A DNA stretch of 59,246 bases from JBHYDC01 sp051861205. Its GTDB lineage: Bacteria > Pseudomonadota > Alphaproteobacteria > Rhizobiales > Pleomorphomonadaceae. Positions 1-8,527 of the stretch are shown in pieces. Position numbers and translations under genes: made by a program. The stretch covers positions 1 to 59,246 of the forward strand of contig JBHYDC010000024.1 of assembly GCA_051861205.1 (NCBI GenBank), read 5' to 3'. Numbering within the stretch: position 1 is the stretch's first letter; each line of letters begins with the position of its first letter. The notes under the pieces are model-generated. The model did no database searches. It was given only the letters and a program-made list of their open reading frames with translations, and had not been told where the DNA came from.

Positions 1-455
1 ACTACGTTTCCATCGCTGGTGGTTCCCTCCGCGAACAGCACCATGGCTTCGCCGTTCACGAGCCGGTCGGCGATGGCGCTCGCCTGCTCGCCGGTCCGGC
101 TGCGGCGCTCGCGCTCGATGAAGATGGTGCGCTGAAGCTTGGCGAGATGGCCGAAGAGCGGCCAAGACGCGACCTCGCTCTTGGCGATGAAGGTCAGCGG
201 CATCACCGAGCCGAGCACGGGGATATCGAGCCAGGAGGCGTGATTGGCGGTGAGAAACAACGGCCGTCCGGCGGCGGGAACACCTTGAAGATGCACCCTG
301 ACGCCCAGCGCCCGAAGCGCGCCCCGGTGAAAGCGCGCAGGCAGTGTCCGGGCGATTTTCCAGCCAAAGCCCATGGCCATCAGGTGCACCACCATCAGCC
401 CGGCAGCATAAAGCGCAAAGGGAGGCAGGGTGAGATAGGGCCTGAGCCGCGACAC
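1..455 (-). CDS. plsC: 1-acyl-sn-glycerol-3-phosphate acyltransferase (PlsC family), 3' part missing
   Basis: Makes phosphatidic acid by acylating lysophosphatidic acid at the inner membrane. I translated this strand by hand. A hydrophobic N-terminal stretch (about residues 12-32) is followed by the acyltransferase motif NHASWLDI (the HxxxxD pair) near residue 70 and by the substrate-binding motif FAEGTTSDGN near the window edge, so the C-terminal part lies outside. The chosen start is a GTG one codon after the stop of the upstream fur/mur gene and in the same frame; an internal ATG near residue 21 is possible. It is probably the last visible gene of the operon tsaB-rimI-fur-plsC. The motifs make the family call safe; the start is less certain. 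Confidence 0.88.
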   Translation of the reverse strand, partial: MSRLRPYLTLPPFALYAAGLMVVHLMAMGFGWKIARTLPARFHRGALRALGVRVHLQGVPAAGRPLFLTANHASWLDIPVLGSVMPLTFIAKSEVASWPLFGHLAKLQRTIFIERERRSRTGEQASAIADRLVNGEAMVLFAEGTTSDGNV

Positions 456-458
456 CGA

Positions 459-899
459 TTACGACCGCTTGTCGGCGTCGTCGAGCGGAACGGCGTAAAG
501 CTCCAAGCGATGATCGACCAGCTTGTAGCCGAGTTTGCGCGCTATGATGTCTTGCAGGGCTTCGATCTCCTCGCTGCGAAACTCGATGACGCGGCCCGAT
601 CTGAGATCGATGAGGTGGTCGTGGTGTTCGTCGGGTACGGTTTCGTAGCGCGAGCGGCCGTCCCTGAAGTCGTGCCGGGCGATGATGCCGGCGTCTTCGA
701 AGAGCTTGACGGTGCGGTAGACCGTCGAAATCGAGATGTTGGCGTCGATCGCGGACGAGCGGCGATAGACTTCTTCCACGTCTGGATGATCGGTCGCCGC
801 CTCCAGAACGCGGGCGATCACCCGGCGCTGTTCGGTCATGCGCATGCCTTTGGCCACGCATTGATCTTCGAGAGAGGCTAGTTTTTCCTCGTCGGACAC
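459..899 (-). CDS. Fur/Mur family metal-responsive transcriptional regulator
   Basis: A 146-residue Fur-family repressor. The N-terminal winged helix includes GMRMTEQRRVIARVLE and the recognition segment ISISTVYRTVKLFEDAGII. The dimerisation domain carries the metal-site motif EHHDHLIDL. The C-terminal CxxC zinc pairs of E. coli Fur are absent and the Cys of HDHLxC is replaced by Asp, which fits the Fur/Mur branch of Rhizobiales that often senses manganese rather than iron. It lacks the HHH signature of Irr. It lies 46 bases after rimI and four bases before plsC, all on the minus strand. Whether it senses Mn or Fe cannot be decided from sequence alone. Confidence 0.9.
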   Translation of the reverse strand: MSDEEKLASLEDQCVAKGMRMTEQRRVIARVLEAATDHPDVEEVYRRSSAIDANISISTVYRTVKLFEDAGIIARHDFRDGRSRYETVPDEHHDHLIDLRSGRVIEFRSEEIEALQDIIARKLGYKLVDHRLELYAVPLDDADKRS

Positions 900-945
900 G
901 TTTCTTGTCCAATTCGGCGCGGTGGATCCGGGTGTCTAGAGCGGC

Positions 946-1434
946 TTAAGTGAGATCGAGGCGCATGACAAGGGCGGTCGAGGCCGGCCCGCCGGCCGTC
1001 GCATAATAGTTACGGCGGCGCCCGACTTCCTTGAACCCGAGCCGCCGGTAAAGCGCGAGCGCCGCGACGTTGCCCTCGTCGACTTCCAGGAACACCGATT
1101 TCACCCGGTCATGATAGAGTCGGCGCAGCGCCTCGTCGATCAACCGCCGCCCGAGGCCCTTGGAGCGATGGCGCGGATGGACGCCAAGGGTGAGCACTTC
1201 CGCTTCGTCCTTGGTCGTGCGCACCATGATGAGCCCCACGGTACGGCGCGAGCCGAAGGGCGATCCGCGCCGGGCCACGATGGTGATCACCTGCTCCTGC
1301 GCGATCAGAGCCTCGATCTCGGCCGCCGACCAGCCGCGATGAAAGGATGCGGCGTGGATATCGGAAAGATCGTCCACGTCGGACAACCGGCCGGGTTCGA
1401 TCACGGCGGGGTAGGGTTCGTACCAGAGGATCAT
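946..1434 (-). CDS. rimI: GNAT N-acetyltransferase RimI (ribosomal protein S18 alanine acetyltransferase)
   Basis: A 162-residue GNAT protein, close to the usual size of RimI. The acetyl-CoA binding segment is visible as VHPRHRSKGLGRRLIDEAL (the R/Q-x-x-G-x-G/A loop), followed by FLEVDEGNVAALALYRRLGF, a typical RimI stretch including the LEV and N-A-LY residues. It likely acetylates the N-terminal Ala of S18. Its ATG overlaps the stop of tsaB by four bases (ATGA), a pairing of rimI with tsaB that is common in bacteria, and this supports the specific name over a generic acetyltransferase. Confidence 0.88.
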   Translation of the reverse strand: MILWYEPYPAVIEPGRLSDVDDLSDIHAASFHRGWSAAEIEALIAQEQVITIVARRGSPFGSRRTVGLIMVRTTKDEAEVLTLGVHPRHRSKGLGRRLIDEALRRLYHDRVKSVFLEVDEGNVAALALYRRLGFKEVGRRRNYYATAGGPASTALVMRLDLT

Positions 1435-2102
1435 TCCAGCAATCCGGGAACAGGGGCCTGCGGTTTGGCGTCGGGCGCGCGAAGGTAAAGCGGCGAGGGT
1501 GGCCGTAAGGTGGGCGCAGCCTCGCGCCCGATCTGAGCGATCCGGCGCGGGTCGGGACCGGCGAGCGGCACGAGCGTCGGCACCCGCTGACCGGCTGTTG
1601 CCAAATAATGCCCGACGATCGGCGTGCCCGATCCAACGACCACATCAAAGGCGCCGGCCCGTTCGACGATGTCGGCCACATCGCCCGCGAAAGGCTCGAT
1701 CAGCATGGCGCCGGATTTTGAGAACAGCGCCGCATAAAGCTCGCCGCGCCGCGCGTCGATCACGGCAAGCACCGGACCCGTGGCCGGCTCGGGCAAGGAT
1801 GCGGCGAGCGCGGAGAGGCTGTCGACGCCGATCACCGGACGGCTGAGCGCCAACCCGAGACCGCGTGCCGCCGCCAGCGCGACGCGAATTCCGGTGAAGC
1901 TGCCCGGCCCGACGGTAACCGCGATCCGTTCGATCGCGTCGAGTGGGACGCCGGCTTCGCGCACCACCGCCTCGATCATCGGCATCAGCCGCTCGGCGTG
2001 GCCGCGTTCCATCGCTTCGACGTGGCTGACGTCGATGCGGCGGCCGTCGGTGAGGGCCACAGCGGTTCTGTCGTTGGCGGTATCGAGAGCAAGAACAAGC
2101 AT
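1431..2102 (-). CDS. tsaB: tRNA threonylcarbamoyladenosine biosynthesis protein TsaB
   Basis: Partner of TsaD in the t6A37 tRNA modification complex. The protein begins MLVLALDTANDRTAVAL, the ASKHA nucleotide-fold start of TsaB, and contains the conserved TVGPGSFTGIRVALAAARGL segment. I start at the ATG at 2102 because the family begins at this point; a longer frame with 21 extra residues exists upstream but looks like leader sequence. The gene is first in the minus-strand cluster, is translationally coupled to rimI, and is divergent from the methyltransferase gene that starts near 2251. Confidence 0.92.
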   Translation of the reverse strand: MLVLALDTANDRTAVALTDGRRIDVSHVEAMERGHAERLMPMIEAVVREAGVPLDAIERIAVTVGPGSFTGIRVALAAARGLGLALSRPVIGVDSLSALAASLPEPATGPVLAVIDARRGELYAALFSKSGAMLIEPFAGDVADIVERAGAFDVVVGSGTPIVGHYLATAGQRVPTLVPLAGPDPRRIAQIGREAAPTLRPPSPLYLRAPDAKPQAPVPGLLE

Positions 2103-2250
2103 GTCCTCGGCAATAGCGGCGCGGATCGGTCCTGTCGAGACGGTCTCATTGCACATGGGGTCCACGCTTGGCGTCGACGCCGCTCGATTTGGCGTGCTGA
2201 CCGTGTTAACGCCAGGGATAACCGAGCAAACCTAACAGCGGCTTGATATT

Positions 2251-3324
2251 TTGGCGAAGTCCCGCCCCCCCGATCGATCCCATGCCGCCCCCGCGCCCCG
2301 CGCTCCGCGCCCAGCCGTGCCGGAGGCGAAAGCGCCGCCGCCCCTGCGCGGCCCCGCTCGGCCCTCCGCCGCCCCCGCGCCGAGCCGTCCGGTGCCCGGA
2401 CCGCTGGGGCCTAGGCGGGTGGCGGAAACGGTCGGCGCGGTGCTCGTGACGCCGGGCTGGGAGGATTATGCGCTTCTCGATATGGGGGTGGGCGAAAAGC
2501 TGGAGCGCTACGGCAGCCTGACCCTGGTGCGCCCGGAGCCGCAGGCCATGGGGCCGAGGCGGCTTTCTCCCGCCGTCTGGCAAGGGGCAGGGGCGGCCTT
2601 CACGGGCGATGTGGAGGAAGAGGGGCCGGGCCGCTGGAAAAGCGCGCCGGGCATCGGCGAAAGCTGGGAAATGGCCGTGCTCGGCATTCCCTTTATTTGC
2701 CGGCTCACGTCGTTCCGCCACGTTGGGATCTTTCCCGAGCAGATCGAGCATTGGACGTGGATGGCGGACCGGATCCGCGCCGCCGGTGGCCGTCCACGCC
2801 TTTTGAACCTATTCGGCTACACCGGCCTTGCCTCCCTGGTCGCGGCCTCCGCCGGGGCTGAGGTCACCCATGTCGATGCGTCGAAGAAGGCGGTGGCCTG
2901 GGGCCGGGAGAACCAAGCGCTCGCCGGTCTGGATGCCGCTCCGATCCGCTGGATCGTGGATGATGCGGTCAAGTTCTGCGAGCGCGAGGTGCGGCGTGGC
3001 CGGCTTTATGACGGCATCCTCTTGGATCCGCCGCGCTTCGGCCGGGGGCCGGACGGCGAGGTGTGGTCGCTCGCCGAGGACCTGCCGCATATGCTGGACC
3101 TCGTGCGGCAGATCCTCGCGCCCGGATCGTCCTTCGCGATTTTGACGGCCTATGCGATCCGCGCCTCCCACATCGCGTTTCACGAGTTGATGGCCGATCT
3201 CATCGGCGACCGGCCGGGCCGTCTGGTGTCGGGCGAGCTTGCGGTGCGCGAGACGGGCTTGCCGGGGACGCAAGGCCGCATGCTTTCGACCTCCATGTTT
3301 TCCCGCTTCGAGGGCAGCCGATGA
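2251..3324 (+). CDS. class I SAM-dependent methyltransferase, RlmI/RlmK-like, Pro-rich N-terminus
   Basis: Probable rRNA methyltransferase of the COG1092-like group. The SAM-binding motif I is NLFGYTGLASLVAASAGA, motif II carries the acidic residue in THVDASKKAV, and the catalytic motif is ILLDPPRFGRG. The first 60 or so residues are almost only Pro, Ala and Arg and belong to no domain I recognise. The given start is a TTG without a clear ribosome binding site; a GTG at 2317 or a later start is possible. The stop overlaps the ATG of the next methyltransferase (ATGA), so the two form a unit. The exact RNA target is unknown. Confidence 0.8.
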   Translation: MAKSRPPDRSHAAPAPRAPRPAVPEAKAPPPLRGPARPSAAPAPSRPVPGPLGPRRVAETVGAVLVTPGWEDYALLDMGVGEKLERYGSLTLVRPEPQAMGPRRLSPAVWQGAGAAFTGDVEEEGPGRWKSAPGIGESWEMAVLGIPFICRLTSFRHVGIFPEQIEHWTWMADRIRAAGGRPRLLNLFGYTGLASLVAASAGAEVTHVDASKKAVAWGRENQALAGLDAAPIRWIVDDAVKFCEREVRRGRLYDGILLDPPRFGRGPDGEVWSLAEDLPHMLDLVRQILAPGSSFAILTAYAIRASHIAFHELMADLIGDRPGRLVSGELAVRETGLPGTQGRMLSTSMFSRFEGSR

Positions 3325-4163
3325 TCCGCGAAACCGACAAACGCGCACCCACGGTCGCGCCCGGCACGGTCAAGCAGATCACATCGCTGACCAACCCGAT
3401 CGTGAAGGATATTCGCGGCCTTGCCCTGAAGAAGCATCGCGACGAAACCGGCCTCTTCCTCGGCGAAGGACTGAAGCTCGTCACCGATGCGCTGGACGAG
3501 GGCTGGCCGGTTCACACCATCTGCTTTGCCGCCGGCGTGCGCGATCAGCCGGCGGTGTCGGCCGCCGCCGCCAGGGTTCACGCGCGGGGCGGCATGGTGC
3601 TGGATGTTTCGGCGCAGGTTCTCGCCAAGATCACGCGGCGTGAAAATCCGCAGATGGTGGTGGGGGTCTTCAAGCAGCGGCAGATGGTGCTGGGCGACGT
3701 GAAGCCGGGACCGGGCGACGTGTGGGTCGCGCTTGAACTCGTGCGCGATCCCGGCAACCTCGGCACGATTATCCGCACGGTGGATTCGGTCGGCGCACGA
3801 GGGGTGATCCTCGTCGGCGACACCTGCGACCCGTTTTCGATGGAAGCCGTGCGCGCCACCATGGGCTCGCTGTTCCATGTGCCGCTGGTGCGCGCCAGTC
3901 AGGAGGCTTTCCTCGCCTTCGCGGCTAAAACGCCGGCGCGAAAAGTCGGCACACATCTGAAGGCCACCGCCGACTATCGCAGTCTTGCCTCCACGGCGCC
4001 GACGATCCTCGTCATGGGCAACGAGCAGCAGGGCCTGACCGAACCGATGGCGGCCGCCTGCGACGTGCGCGTGAAGATCCCCATGGCCGGCCGTGCCGAC
4101 AGCCTCAATCTTGCGGTAGCGACGGGCGTCATGCTCTACGAGCTTCGGCGCGGGGTGCTTTAA
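3321..4163 (+). CDS. TrmH/SpoU family RNA 2'-O-methyltransferase
   Basis: A 280-residue SpoU-family protein that methylates a ribose 2'-OH in tRNA or rRNA. An N-terminal substrate-binding domain (TSLTNPIVKDIRGL, FLGEGLKLV) precedes the knotted SPOUT domain. The three SPOUT motifs are visible: ELVRDPGNLGTIIRT, LVMGNEQQGL, and IPMAGRADSLNLAVATGVMLYE. The start ATG overlaps the stop of the preceding methyltransferase gene. The substrate-binding domain suggests an RlmB/TsnR-like 23S rRNA enzyme rather than TrmL, but I cannot name the target. Confidence 0.9.
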   Translation: MIRETDKRAPTVAPGTVKQITSLTNPIVKDIRGLALKKHRDETGLFLGEGLKLVTDALDEGWPVHTICFAAGVRDQPAVSAAAARVHARGGMVLDVSAQVLAKITRRENPQMVVGVFKQRQMVLGDVKPGPGDVWVALELVRDPGNLGTIIRTVDSVGARGVILVGDTCDPFSMEAVRATMGSLFHVPLVRASQEAFLAFAAKTPARKVGTHLKATADYRSLASTAPTILVMGNEQQGLTEPMAAACDVRVKIPMAGRADSLNLAVATGVMLYELRRGVL

Positions 4164-4344
4164 GCTGATCCCAAAAAGCGGCAGAGGCTCTCAGGCGATT
4201 TATGCGGCGTCTGTATTCGCGACAGATGGGTCTCGAGCCAGAAGTTATCTGTGTGAGGTGTGTTTCGGCTTTCACACAAGGACATTTCTTACAGCTACCA
4301 TCTGTGCGTATTGTTGGGTTTCATCGCTTTGCTATGGGGAAGTC

Positions 4345-5529
4345 ATGTTCGAAAATCTATTGCGAGTGAGCGCGTTCGTAGGGGCTGTGGCTTGTATCTG
4401 GCTTATAGTTTCATTGCTGAGGATCGCAATTCCGAAATGGAGACGCAGTGCAATCCGGCAATCGAAATGGTCAGCCGGTCTCTTTGTGGTGACCTTCTTT
4501 GCCTCCATCACTTTCAACCAGGTGATCTACAAGGACTACGGCCTGTCATCTAACGAAGGCCTCGCCGAAGCTCGTGCCGCCCGAAAAGCCGAGGCGGAAG
4601 CGAAGATCGCTGAAGATAACCAGAAAACTGAGATAACACAGAAGGAGGCCGTGACGAACGATGCTCTGGAACGGGCCCGTCCTCTGGCGGAAGCAGACGG
4701 GCAAACCAATATCAGTGAGGATGCGGATGATATCGCTGCAACTGAGGCAAAGCGGTGCGGTACCGGAACCATAATGGCTGTTTTGGACAACTACGAACTC
4801 AGGAAAGACCCGACAGATACCGCCGAAAGGATTATAAACCAGAAGGCGACCGAGGCACTCGGCGAGACTCACTATCAAAGCATCGACAAGTCGACGAGCC
4901 TGAAAATCATGGGCTGCTCGGCGGAATGGACGCAGGTGCAGATCACCGAACCGTCGTGGCTAACCAGTATCGGCGGCTGGGTGCCGAGTAAGGTTCTTCG
5001 AACGATCGAGACAACATCGGACGGCGCGCGCGTCTACGTCGAAAGCGACCTCTATTGGGATAATGATACAGCGAAGTACAAGACGCAGATCGTGACAATG
5101 ATCAACAAGATCAGCCGCGAGAATGATGGTTGTAAAACGATCGATCCTAGTTCCATCGCGAAGTCCGTCTCGCGGAGCAAGCGGAATGATCCGGTTTTCT
5201 TCGTCACCTGCGGCGAAGGATCGGAGATTTTCAATGTTTGGTTTAAGCCCACGGACGTGACGACAACGATGACTGCGACGCTACCGATCGCTCAAGGCGA
5301 TGCGGTTCTGGCATGCGAACAAGCGGCGAAGGCGAAGGCCGCCCATCCATCCACCGTAGACTTCTCGCGGTTCCTGGACGTGGCTTACTCGGCACGACCA
5401 GACGGCCGCGTTTCACTCACATCTTCATTTTCTGCGAAGAACAGCTTCAACCTTGAACTCACGTTCAATATCAGATGCCTGTTCGATGGAAACGCCATGA
5501 TTGAGGCTTCCGTTTCCGAAGCGCGGTAA
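4345..5529 (+). CDS. orphan membrane protein with SH3-like domain, function unknown
   Basis: A 394-residue protein I do not recognise. Two hydrophobic segments lie at about residues 7-28 and 43-60, followed by an Ala/Glu/Lys-rich, probably coiled region (about 68-100). An SH3-like segment at about 135-215 starts at IMAVLDNYELRKDPTDTAER and ends near WVPSKVL. The C-terminal third has paired cysteines (NDGCKTI, VTCGEGS, LACEQAA, IRCLFDG). The ATG at 4345 has GGGGA five bases upstream; a longer reading to 4258 is less likely. GC content is clearly lower (about 52-62 percent in lines I counted) than in the flanking genes, and the 181 bases before and 237 bases after carry no other gene. This suggests horizontal acquisition. 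Confidence 0.65.
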   Translation: MFENLLRVSAFVGAVACIWLIVSLLRIAIPKWRRSAIRQSKWSAGLFVVTFFASITFNQVIYKDYGLSSNEGLAEARAARKAEAEAKIAEDNQKTEITQKEAVTNDALERARPLAEADGQTNISEDADDIAATEAKRCGTGTIMAVLDNYELRKDPTDTAERIINQKATEALGETHYQSIDKSTSLKIMGCSAEWTQVQITEPSWLTSIGGWVPSKVLRTIETTSDGARVYVESDLYWDNDTAKYKTQIVTMINKISRENDGCKTIDPSSIAKSVSRSKRNDPVFFVTCGEGSEIFNVWFKPTDVTTTMTATLPIAQGDAVLACEQAAKAKAAHPSTVDFSRFLDVAYSARPDGRVSLTSSFSAKNSFNLELTFNIRCLFDGNAMIEASVSEAR

Positions 5530-5766
5530 ACTGCCTCTACTCTGGACCTATATCTCAGCATGCGCAGGAATCCAAAAATGTCTGAAATTCGGAAGGGAGC
5601 TGCCGCCTCAGGTTAGCTGGTCCAGATTAGCAGAGTGGCCGAAGGTCCGGCTTCGTTGTTCTTACTTGGTCGGGATCATAGGCCGAATGAGGACAGCCAC
5701 GATTGCCTATTTATCGTCTTCGCCTGCGCCGTCGATATCCCGCATACATCAACATGGCGTTGGGCG

Positions 5767-7383
5767 TCACGTTTTCTTGGTTGGTTTTGAAAGGTTCAGC
5801 GCGTCCGGCGTATCCACATCGAAGGCCGCGGCCGCACCAAGTTCCACCGTGGTGACGGCTTCAGGCAGCTTTGCAATCAGCGCCCGGCCGCCTTGGTCGC
5901 CCTCGATCGCCATCAGGTCGGAGAAGAACCGGCGCGACCACAAGACCGGGTTCCCGCGCCGTCCCTCGAAGGTGGCGACTACCACCAGCGATCCCTCCAT
6001 CGGCCGGTAGGCCGCAATAACCTTTTCGACGTCCGCAGGCCCGATGAGCGGCATGTCGCCGAGGAGGATCACCGCCGCCTCGCAGGTGTCCGGCACGGCG
6101 CGAAGACCGGCCTGAACCGATGTCGACTGTCCCAAGGCATAGTCTGGATTGTGCGTGATGGTGACGGGCAGACCGGCCAGCGCCGCCTCCACAGCCTCGG
6201 ACCGATGCCCGGTCACCACGATGACGTCGCTCGTGGCGCCGAGGGCTGCTTCAGCGGCAATCCGCACCAACGGCTTGCCGTTGTAAGGCGCGGTCATCTT
6301 GTCGCCGCCGAAGCGGGTGGCCTGTCCCGCGGCAAGCACCACGGCCGCTACCTTTGGGGCGTCTGGGTTTTCGCGCCTCGCCTCGCCGGAGCGCGGTTCC
6401 GGGCGGCTCACGATGTCCATCAGGAGACCGCCGACGCCCATGCCCATGATGTCCTCGGCCGACACCGCCCGCCCGGCGAGAATGCGTTCTAGGACAAAGT
6501 CGAACCCGTTCTCGCGTGGGCTGCGCGCGCATCCAGGCGCGCCGAGAACCGGCTTGCCGCCGAGCGTACCGATGATCAACAGATTGCCCGGATCGACCGG
6601 CATGCCGACATGGAGAACCTCGCCGCCCGCCCGCTCGATGGCCGCCGGGATCACGTCGCCTTCGTCCACCACCGCCGAAGCGCCGAATATGATGGTGAGG
6701 TCATGGTTGGAGCCGATGCGGGCGAGCGCCGAGGCAAGGCTCGCCTCGTCATGGGGCACGCGAATGTCTTCCGTGACGCGTGCGCCCGCCGGAGCCATGC
6801 GGGCTGCGAGCACGCGGACGGTCTTGTCGACCACCGAGGGCTTCAGCGTGGGAAGAAGCGTCGAGACGACCGCCACGTCGAGCGGGAGGTATCGCTCAAC
6901 CTCGATCACTGGCAGGCTGGCGCGTGCAAGGTCCACAGCCTCTTGAAGCAGGGCTTCCGGCACGGCGAAAGGGATGATCTTCACCGTCGCGACCATCCGC
7001 CCCGCTTCCACCCCGCGCAGCGCCGGCCGGGTCGCGAGGGTGATCGACGGGTGGATCCGGTTCACCGCATCCACGGCCTCGACATTGATGGCGAGAAGCC
7101 CGGCGTGACGGGCAAAGAGGTTGGAACGGCCGGTTGCCGGTTCCTCCACCGTCACGCCCGGCCCGGCCAGCGCCGCCGCGAGACGGTGGGCGGCCTCGTC
7201 CTCATGCACGTCGCCTGGCTCCAGCCGCGCGGCGATCACCTCGTCGATTGCGGCCGCCTGGAGCTTTTCGAGCATATCCGGCGTCAGCCGCGTTCCCTTT
7301 CGCAGCGTTCCGCCGGGCGTCGCGACGGCATGGGCGAGGATCCCGCCTTCGGCTTCCGCTAGACGGGTCGGCCCGAATTTCAT
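5767..7383 (-). CDS. fused molybdopterin-binding (MoeA-like) and NTP-transferase (MobA/MocA-like) protein
   Basis: A 538-residue two-domain protein. The N-terminal part (MKFGPTRLAEAEGGILAHAV onward) resembles the molybdopterin-binding fold of MoeA-type proteins, with IFGASAVVDEGDVIPAAIE and LIIGTLGGKPVLGAPGCARSP. From about residue 345 a nucleotidyltransferase domain follows with the nucleotide-binding loop VVLAAGQATRFGGDK and the metal-site region LLGDMPLIGP. Such fusions likely attach CMP to molybdopterin to give the cytosine dinucleotide cofactor of xanthine-dehydrogenase-family enzymes. The ATG at 7383 overlaps the stop of the XdhC C-terminal gene. Longer upstream reading is only overlap with that gene. 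Confidence 0.85.
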   Translation of the reverse strand: MKFGPTRLAEAEGGILAHAVATPGGTLRKGTRLTPDMLEKLQAAAIDEVIAARLEPGDVHEDEAAHRLAAALAGPGVTVEEPATGRSNLFARHAGLLAINVEAVDAVNRIHPSITLATRPALRGVEAGRMVATVKIIPFAVPEALLQEAVDLARASLPVIEVERYLPLDVAVVSTLLPTLKPSVVDKTVRVLAARMAPAGARVTEDIRVPHDEASLASALARIGSNHDLTIIFGASAVVDEGDVIPAAIERAGGEVLHVGMPVDPGNLLIIGTLGGKPVLGAPGCARSPRENGFDFVLERILAGRAVSAEDIMGMGVGGLLMDIVSRPEPRSGEARRENPDAPKVAAVVLAAGQATRFGGDKMTAPYNGKPLVRIAAEAALGATSDVIVVTGHRSEAVEAALAGLPVTITHNPDYALGQSTSVQAGLRAVPDTCEAAVILLGDMPLIGPADVEKVIAAYRPMEGSLVVVATFEGRRGNPVLWSRRFFSDLMAIEGDQGGRALIAKLPEAVTTVELGAAAAFDVDTPDALNLSKPTKKT

Positions 7384-8081
7384 GGCGCTGCCCGCCCCAC
7401 GGTCCGCTTGCGGAAGGCCTCGATGATCTCCGCCATGACCGCGACCGCGATTTCCGCCGGCGACGCGGCTCCGATTTCGAGGCCGATCGGCGCGCGCAAG
7501 CTTTCGAAATCCGCTTCCGACGCGCCGGTCATCATCAGCCGCTCGCACCGCTTGGCATTGGTTTTCCGGCTGCCGAGCGCGCCGACGTAGAAGCACTTCT
7601 TCTCAAACGCATGGAGAATGGCAAAATCGTCGATTTTCGGATCATGCGTCAGTGCGGCGAGCGCGGTGTAGGGGTCGAGGTCAAGGCCGGGCAACACGGT
7701 TTCCGGCCAATCGGCGTGAAGCGGCACATTGGGGAAGCGCTCCGGCGTGGCGAAAGCCGTTCGCGGGTCGACGACGATCAGGTCGTATCCGACCACGGCC
7801 GCCAACGGCACCATCGCCTGACTGATGTGGACGGCGCCGATCGCGACGATCCGGGGCGGCGGCACTTCGGCGGAGAGAAACACCTCGCCCTCGCCGGTCT
7901 CGACCAGAGCGGACCGGCCCGAGCGGAAGGCCGCGCCGATTTCGGCCCGCTGCGGATCGGATGTCAGGTCGTCCTCGTCGGTTACGATTCGCGTCGAGGC
8001 ATCGGAGAGCCGGGTGACGACGACGGCCGCGCGGCGTGCTTGCCGAAGCGCGTTGACCTTCGAGAGGAGGGCGGCATCCAT
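7380..8081 (-). CDS. XdhC C-terminal (Rossmann) domain protein
   Basis: A 233-residue protein of the XdhC/CoxI family that corresponds to the C-terminal Rossmann-type half: VVVDPRTAFATPERFP, ALAALTHDPKIDDFAILHAF, and FYVGALGSRKTNAKRCERL are characteristic. XdhC proteins bind the molybdenum cofactor and help its sulfuration and insertion into xanthine dehydrogenase or CO-dehydrogenase-like enzymes. Here the usual single protein is encoded by two genes; the N-terminal half follows on the upstream side with a gap of three bases. It also overlaps the MoeA/MobA fusion gene by four bases, so all three are surely co-translated. Confidence 0.86.
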   Translation of the reverse strand: MDAALLSKVNALRQARRAAVVVTRLSDASTRIVTDEDDLTSDPQRAEIGAAFRSGRSALVETGEGEVFLSAEVPPPRIVAIGAVHISQAMVPLAAVVGYDLIVVDPRTAFATPERFPNVPLHADWPETVLPGLDLDPYTALAALTHDPKIDDFAILHAFEKKCFYVGALGSRKTNAKRCERLMMTGASEADFESLRAPIGLEIGAASPAEIAVAVMAEIIEAFRKRTVGRAAP

Positions 8082-8084
8082 GGT

Positions 8085-8414
8085 TCAGTTCACCCGTTCG
8101 ACGAAAACCCGGATCCGCCCGCCGCAGGAAAGGCCGACGCGCCATGCCGTCTCATCCGCAACGCCGAAGGACAATATCCTGGGAACGCCGGTCGCGATCA
8201 CGTCGGCGGCTTGCGATATCACCTCGCCCTCGACACAGCCGCCGGAGACCGAACCTTCGAAATTGCCCTCCTCGTCGATCACGAGATGACTTCCGACCGG
8301 GCGGGGCGCGGAGCCCCATGTCTCGATCACGGTGGCGAGCGCGACGGCCCGCCCGCCCGCCCGCCAGGTCTCGGCAACCGCGAGCACGTCACCCCTTGGC
8401 AGCATTGTCGTCAT
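8085..8414 (-). CDS. XdhC N-terminal (XdhC/CoxI) domain protein
   Basis: A protein of 109 residues holding only the XdhC_CoxI domain. It reads LAVAETWRAGGRAVALATVI, then the family signature PVGSHLVIDEEGNFEGSVSG followed at once by GCVEGEV; a second conserved Cys is in GLSCGGRIRVFVE. I start at the ATG at 8414, which has a purine-rich stretch (AGAGAAAG) upstream; an ATG three codons later is possible. It is the first gene of the minus-strand trio that matures molybdenum hydroxylases. No molybdenum hydroxylase gene is present in the window. Confidence 0.85.
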   Translation of the reverse strand: MTTMLPRGDVLAVAETWRAGGRAVALATVIETWGSAPRPVGSHLVIDEEGNFEGSVSGGCVEGEVISQAADVIATGVPRILSFGVADETAWRVGLSCGGRIRVFVERVN

Positions 8415-8527
8415 CGGTTTGGCTTTCTCTGGTTGACGGGCGAGTGTGATCCGAAGGCTCCTGCCGCGCCATTGCACTTTCGCGCCAGGTTGGCGAACAA
8501 GATTGGCGCAAGAGACCGGTCAGCCGG

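Noticed and set aside
5615..5665. sequence resembling the D-arm region of a Ser/Leu tRNA (GCAGAGTGGCCGAAGG)
   Set aside because: No acceptor stem, anticodon arm or T arm (GGTTCGAATCC) follows, so it is not a tRNA gene.
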